In this document: in pieces, positions 60,920-64,000 of the stretch | Layout of the letters: each line of letters begins with the position of its first letter | Position numbering within the stretch: the first letter of the stretch is position 1 | NCBI RefSeq assembly: GCF_009299505.1 | Contig: NZ_WBSM01000003.1 | Location: 1-64,000 of the forward strand | Reading direction: 5' to 3' | Origin: Bifidobacterium ramosum | GTDB taxonomy: Bacteria > Actinomycetota > Actinomycetes > Actinomycetales > Bifidobacteriaceae | Length of the DNA: 64,000 nt | Translations under genes and position numbers: made by a program | The notes under the pieces: model-generated | What the model was told of the DNA's origin: nothing | What the model saw: only the letters and a program-made list of their open reading frames with translations | The model's database searches: none

Positions 60920-61930
60920 TTACTCGGCCTTGCCGCCGGAACGGGAGTACGGGTCGATCGCGTCGCGCAGGCCGTCGCCGATGAGCTGCACGGAGAAGGT
61001 CAGGATGATCAGCATGACCGACGGGAAGACCAGCACCCACGGGGAGGTCTGCACGACCGACTGGCCGGCGTTCAACAACGTGCCGAGGGAGGTGTCGGGG
61101 GCCTTGATGCCGAGGCCCAGGAAGCTCAGCGAGGTTTCGCTGTTGACCGCGCCGATGACGCCGAGGACGGTGTTGATGACGAGCACAGAGCCGAGGTTCG
61201 GCACGAGGTGGCGCACGATGATCGTGAACGACGGCACGCCCATGAACTTCGCGGCGCGCACGTACTCGCGGTCGCGCAGCGAGAGCGTCAGCGTGCGCAG
61301 GGTTCGCGCGTAGCCGATCCAACCGAACGCGGTCAGGCCGATCGCCAGCCAGATCCAGTCGCTGCCGCCCTTGGCCATGCCGACGATCAGCGCGATGAGC
61401 AGGAACGACGGGACGACGAGCAGCATGTCGAGCAGCCACATGCCGACGTGCTCGAACCAGCCCTCGAAGAACGCGACCGCGGTGCCGACGAGCGCGGCGA
61501 TGATCGTGATGCAGATCGAGGAGAGGATACCGATGGTGAGCGAACGGCCGAGACCGCGCACGATCATCGCGTACAGATCGGAGCCGCCGACGGTCGTGCC
61601 AAGCCAGTGCTCGGAAGACGGCGGCGCGGCGAGCGCGGCGAAGTCCGGCTCATCGTAGCTCCACTGCGAGAAGCGCGCGCCGAACGCGGCGAAGAAGATC
61701 AGGATCAGCAGCACGATCAGGCCGACCACCGCGGACGGACGGCGGCAGAAGCGGCGCACGTACAGCATCATGCGGCCGGTGCGCTTGAAGTCGTCGTGCT
61801 CGGACTTGCCGGACTTTCCGGACTTGTTGTCCGTCGTCACATCAGCCGTCTGGCCGTCTCCCTGCTGGAAGTCGCGCACCTCGTCGGTCGCGTCCGCGTC
61901 GGCGACCATGTTCTCGGAATCGTTCATCAT
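60920..61930 (-). CDS. Peptide-type ABC transporter permease (OppC-like)
   Basis: 336 residues from ATG 61930, with AAAGGA nine bases upstream; a GTG at 61951 is possible but lacks a site. An acidic cytoplasmic tail of about 50 residues precedes the first membrane segment. Six segments follow, with the permease motif YVRAAKFMGVPSFTIIVRHL and PNLGSVLVINTVLGV. Pairs with the OppB-like gene encoded 46 bases upstream. Confidence 0.94.
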   Translation of the reverse strand: MMNDSENMVADADATDEVRDFQQGDGQTADVTTDNKSGKSGKSEHDDFKRTGRMMLYVRRFCRRPSAVVGLIVLLILIFFAAFGARFSQWSYDEPDFAALAAPPSSEHWLGTTVGGSDLYAMIVRGLGRSLTIGILSSICITIIAALVGTAVAFFEGWFEHVGMWLLDMLLVVPSFLLIALIVGMAKGGSDWIWLAIGLTAFGWIGYARTLRTLTLSLRDREYVRAAKFMGVPSFTIIVRHLVPNLGSVLVINTVLGVIGAVNSETSLSFLGLGIKAPDTSLGTLLNAGQSVVQTSPWVLVFPSVMLIILTFSVQLIGDGLRDAIDPYSRSGGKAE

Positions 61931-61976
61931 ATCGATCGTCCTTTTACTCACGTTCCACGTATCGGGATCGGGCGTC

Positions 61977-62960
61977 TCAGCTCAGTCGGATGCGCGGGTC
62001 GAGCCACGCGGAGAAGATGTCGGCCAGCAGCGCGCCGGTCAACGTGCACACGCCGCCGAACGCGGCCACGGCGACCGCGCCGTTGATGTCGTTCTGCGCG
62101 ATCGTCTGCGTGAAGTACATGCCCAGGCCGTTGATCGCGAACACGTTCTCGGTGATGACCGCGCCGGTGAACACGCCTGCGATCGAGAACGCAACGTCCA
62201 CGGCCGTCGGGATCAGGCTCGTGCGCAGCGCGTGACGGCGGATCGCGATGTTGAGCGGCAGGCCCTTCGCGCGAGCGGTGCGCACGTAGTCGGCGTTCAT
62301 CGTGTCGAGCAGGTACGTGCGCTGGGTGAGGTGGTAGCTCACCGTGCCGGGGATCGTCATGACGATGGTCGGCAGGATGAGGTGCTGCAGGTAGTCGAGC
62401 ACCCACAGGACCGGGTTGTTGCCTTGGTACGAGTGCAGGCCGGTCACGTAGAACGCGCGGGTGCCGATGAGGTTGTTGAAGTTGATGGCGATGAGCACGA
62501 CCATCAGGCCCATGACGGCGGCCGGGATGACCAGGAAGAACGTGGCGATCGAGTTGAGCACGCGATCCTGCCACTTGTACTGGCGGATGGCGGTGTACAC
62601 GCCGATGCTCACGCCGAAGATGATCGCGAGGATCGTGGCGAGGGTCACGAGCTGGAGCGACGCGGCGATGCGCGATGCGATGGCCGGGCCGACCGGCGAC
62701 TGGTCGGGGCTCAGGCCCCAGTCCCAGCGGGTCACGATACCCTTGAGCCAGCGACCGTACCGAATGATGACGGGTGTCTGATCGTTGATGTTCGCCATGT
62801 CGAGCGAACGGTTGATCGATGCCATCGGCGGGCGCGGATTACGCGACATGTAGTTCGAACGCGGGTCCATGAACGCACTCGCCAGGAAATACGTCATCGA
62901 CACTGCCACGAACAGCATGATGATGTAGTTGCCGATGCGCTTGATGATGTACTTGAGCAC
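61977..62960 (-). CDS. Peptide-type ABC transporter permease (OppB-like)
   Basis: 327 residues from GTG 62960, with a perfect AGGAGGTGAAGG upstream. The N-terminal helix is IIKRIGNYIIMLFVAVSMTY. The permease motif is YVRTARAKGLPLNIAIRRHA, followed by RTSLIPTAVDVAFSIAGVF. First gene of the four-gene operon that ends with the binding protein at 56971-58713. Confidence 0.94.
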   Translation of the reverse strand: MLKYIIKRIGNYIIMLFVAVSMTYFLASAFMDPRSNYMSRNPRPPMASINRSLDMANINDQTPVIIRYGRWLKGIVTRWDWGLSPDQSPVGPAIASRIAASLQLVTLATILAIIFGVSIGVYTAIRQYKWQDRVLNSIATFFLVIPAAVMGLMVVLIAINFNNLIGTRAFYVTGLHSYQGNNPVLWVLDYLQHLILPTIVMTIPGTVSYHLTQRTYLLDTMNADYVRTARAKGLPLNIAIRRHALRTSLIPTAVDVAFSIAGVFTGAVITENVFAINGLGMYFTQTIAQNDINGAVAVAAFGGVCTLTGALLADIFSAWLDPRIRLS

Positions 62961-63083
62961 CCTTCACCTCCTAAAGCCTCAGTAGGTTTAACCCTTCTAA
63001 GTGAACATGCAAAATTCAATCCAGAATATGAGATGAGGTATTGACGGATTTGCGCTTTGGGGGTATTGCGAAAACCGTTTTAG

Positions 63084-63093
63084 TTAGCGCTAA
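63084..63093. promoter_or_regulatory. Palindrome TTAGCGCTAA, possible LacI-family operator
   Basis: Perfect 10-bp palindrome of the kind bound by LacI-family regulators, about 125 bases upstream of the OppB-like start and 210 upstream of pepC. Confidence 0.4.
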
Positions 63094-63202
63094 TCGACCC
63101 GTTTTGAACCCGTTTGTTAATTTTGCGTTTCGAGTCCGTACAGCGAACACGCAGTACAATGTCTGCGGATTTTCAGTTGCCGCCTGTACGTGGCTCCGTC
63201 CC

Positions 63203-63250
63203 GGCTCCCCGTCCTGAGGGGAGCTGTCAGCGAAGCTGGCTGAGGGGAGC
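63203..63250. repeat. CTCCCC/GGGGAG stem-loop element
   Basis: GGCTCCCCGTCCTGAGGGGAGC with the tail TGTCAGCGAAGCTGGCTGAGG, 50 bases before pepC. Confidence 0.75.
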
Positions 63251-63300
63251 ACACCCACCCGGCAACCACCGTTTATCATCCATCCAAAGGAACCAACCCA

Positions 63301-64000
63301 TGCCAAGCAACGTAGCCATCAAACCCGAGCTGCTGTCCAAGTACGCCGCTGACTTCAACGCCGACCGCGCCAACCTCGTCGCCGCCGACGCCGCCGTCTC
63401 GTCCGGTGTCCTCAAGGCCGCCACCGACTATCGCGGCGCCCGCGAACTGCCGCGCGACTTCTCGATCGAGCTCAAGCAGGGCTCGATCACCAACCAGAAG
63501 CACTCCGGCCGCTGCTGGATGTTCGCCTCGCTCAACACGCTGCGCTACGAGCTCATGCACCGCTGGAACCTCGAGGACTTCGAGTTCTCCGAGACCTACC
63601 TGTTCTTCTGGGACGCCATGGAGAAGTCCAACACATACCTCGAGAACGTGCTCGCCACACTCGACGAGCCGACCGACAGTCGCGTCTTCGAGGCCATCAA
63701 CTACGGCCCGTCCGACGACGGCGGCTGGTGGCAGATGTTCGCCGCGCTGGTGAACAAGTACGGCCTCGTGCCGAAGAGCGCCTACCCGGAGTCCGCCAAC
63801 TCCACCGATTCCGGCGCGTTCAAGCAGTACCTCAACTCGAAGCTGCACGGTTTCGCGGCCGAGCTGCGCCGCCGTCACGCGGCCGGCGAGCCGGTCGAGG
63901 CGTTGCGCGCGGCGAAGGACGAGGAGATGTTGGTCGTGTACCGCATCTGCGCGATCTCGCTCGGCGAGCCGCCGGCGAAGTTCGACTGGATCGCCCGCAC
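63301..64000 (+). CDS. pepC: Aminopeptidase C, bleomycin hydrolase family (5' part; runs off right edge)
   Basis: At least 233 residues from ATG 63301, preceded by AAAGGAACCAACCC. The N-terminal part of a C1B cysteine peptidase is complete: the active-site region ITNQKHSGRCWMFASLNTLR with the catalytic Cys, then FEFSETYLFFWDAMEKSNTY and DGGWWQMFAALVNKYGLVPK. The catalytic His and Asn lie beyond the window. It trims amino acids from peptides in the cytoplasm, which fits with the peptide transporters on its left. Confidence 0.95.

Larger units (their letters stand above)
62961..63300. other. Divergent promoter region between the transporter operon and pepC
   Basis: Relatively A/T-rich for this window at 62990-63130, as expected for promoters. 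It holds a TTAGCGCTAA palindrome and a CTCCCC stem-loop. No gene. Confidence 0.5.

Overview
The window looks like a chromosomal segment of a Bifidobacterium, probably one of the larger-genome species. The reasons are a high G+C content, a single-chain type I fatty acid synthase with an AcpS, a two-subunit actinobacterial acyl-CoA carboxylase, BioY, family-5 peptide ABC transporters and PepC. The species cannot be named from the sequence alone.

Layout. 0-0.3 kb: the start of an HTH protein reading off the left edge through a run of at least 11 G on its coding strand. 0.75-8.3 kb: an accessory block with an AIPR-family (phage-defence type) gene and two LPLTG-anchored sortase-pilus subunits, with no sortase gene. 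8.3-10.0 kb: a gene-free repeat field ending at tRNA-Gly(TCC). 10.3-12.5 kb: amylosucrase. 13.2-36.6 kb: a lipid and biotin block with acpS, an orphan solute-binding lipoprotein, fas, accD, the biotin carboxylase/BCCP gene, bioY, two biotin-ligase paralogues, a membrane protein and a FasR-like regulator. BioY imports biotin, BirA loads it on the carboxylase, the carboxylase makes malonyl-CoA for FAS, and AcpS activates the FAS acyl-carrier domain. 37-38 kb: rplA and rplK. 38.7-47.8 kb: MFS sugar transporter, metG, an AbiEi-like gene overlapping an LRV gene, rsmI, an esterase, dedA and tRNA-Ala(CGC). 47.8-64 kb: two complete peptide-type ABC systems, an M20 amidohydrolase and the start of pepC.

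The most striking feature is a set of intergenic palindromic repeats. P48 is a 48-bp element: 19-nt arm AACGGACATACAGCCGATT, about 10 nt of loop, then the complementary arm. I count 39 full copies and two half copies, none inside a convincing gene. Several copies carry paired changes in both arms that keep the stem. P41 is a 41-bp palindrome (GTCACGCGATGG ... CCATCCCGTGAC) present as two arrays of four, at 9.1-9.35 kb and 56.27-56.51 kb. A third family has CTCCCC/GGGGAG stem-loops, and a fourth is a triplet of GTAACTCAA hairpins at 33.1-33.3 kb.

Other points of note are a cluster of four DnaA-box-like 9-mers upstream of metG, a second BirA paralogue that has lost the biotin-AMP loop motif, an amylosucrase with a long basic low-complexity N-terminal tail, and an AIPR gene lying where a pilus sortase would be expected. 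All gene calls come from reading motifs by eye; no database search was possible.
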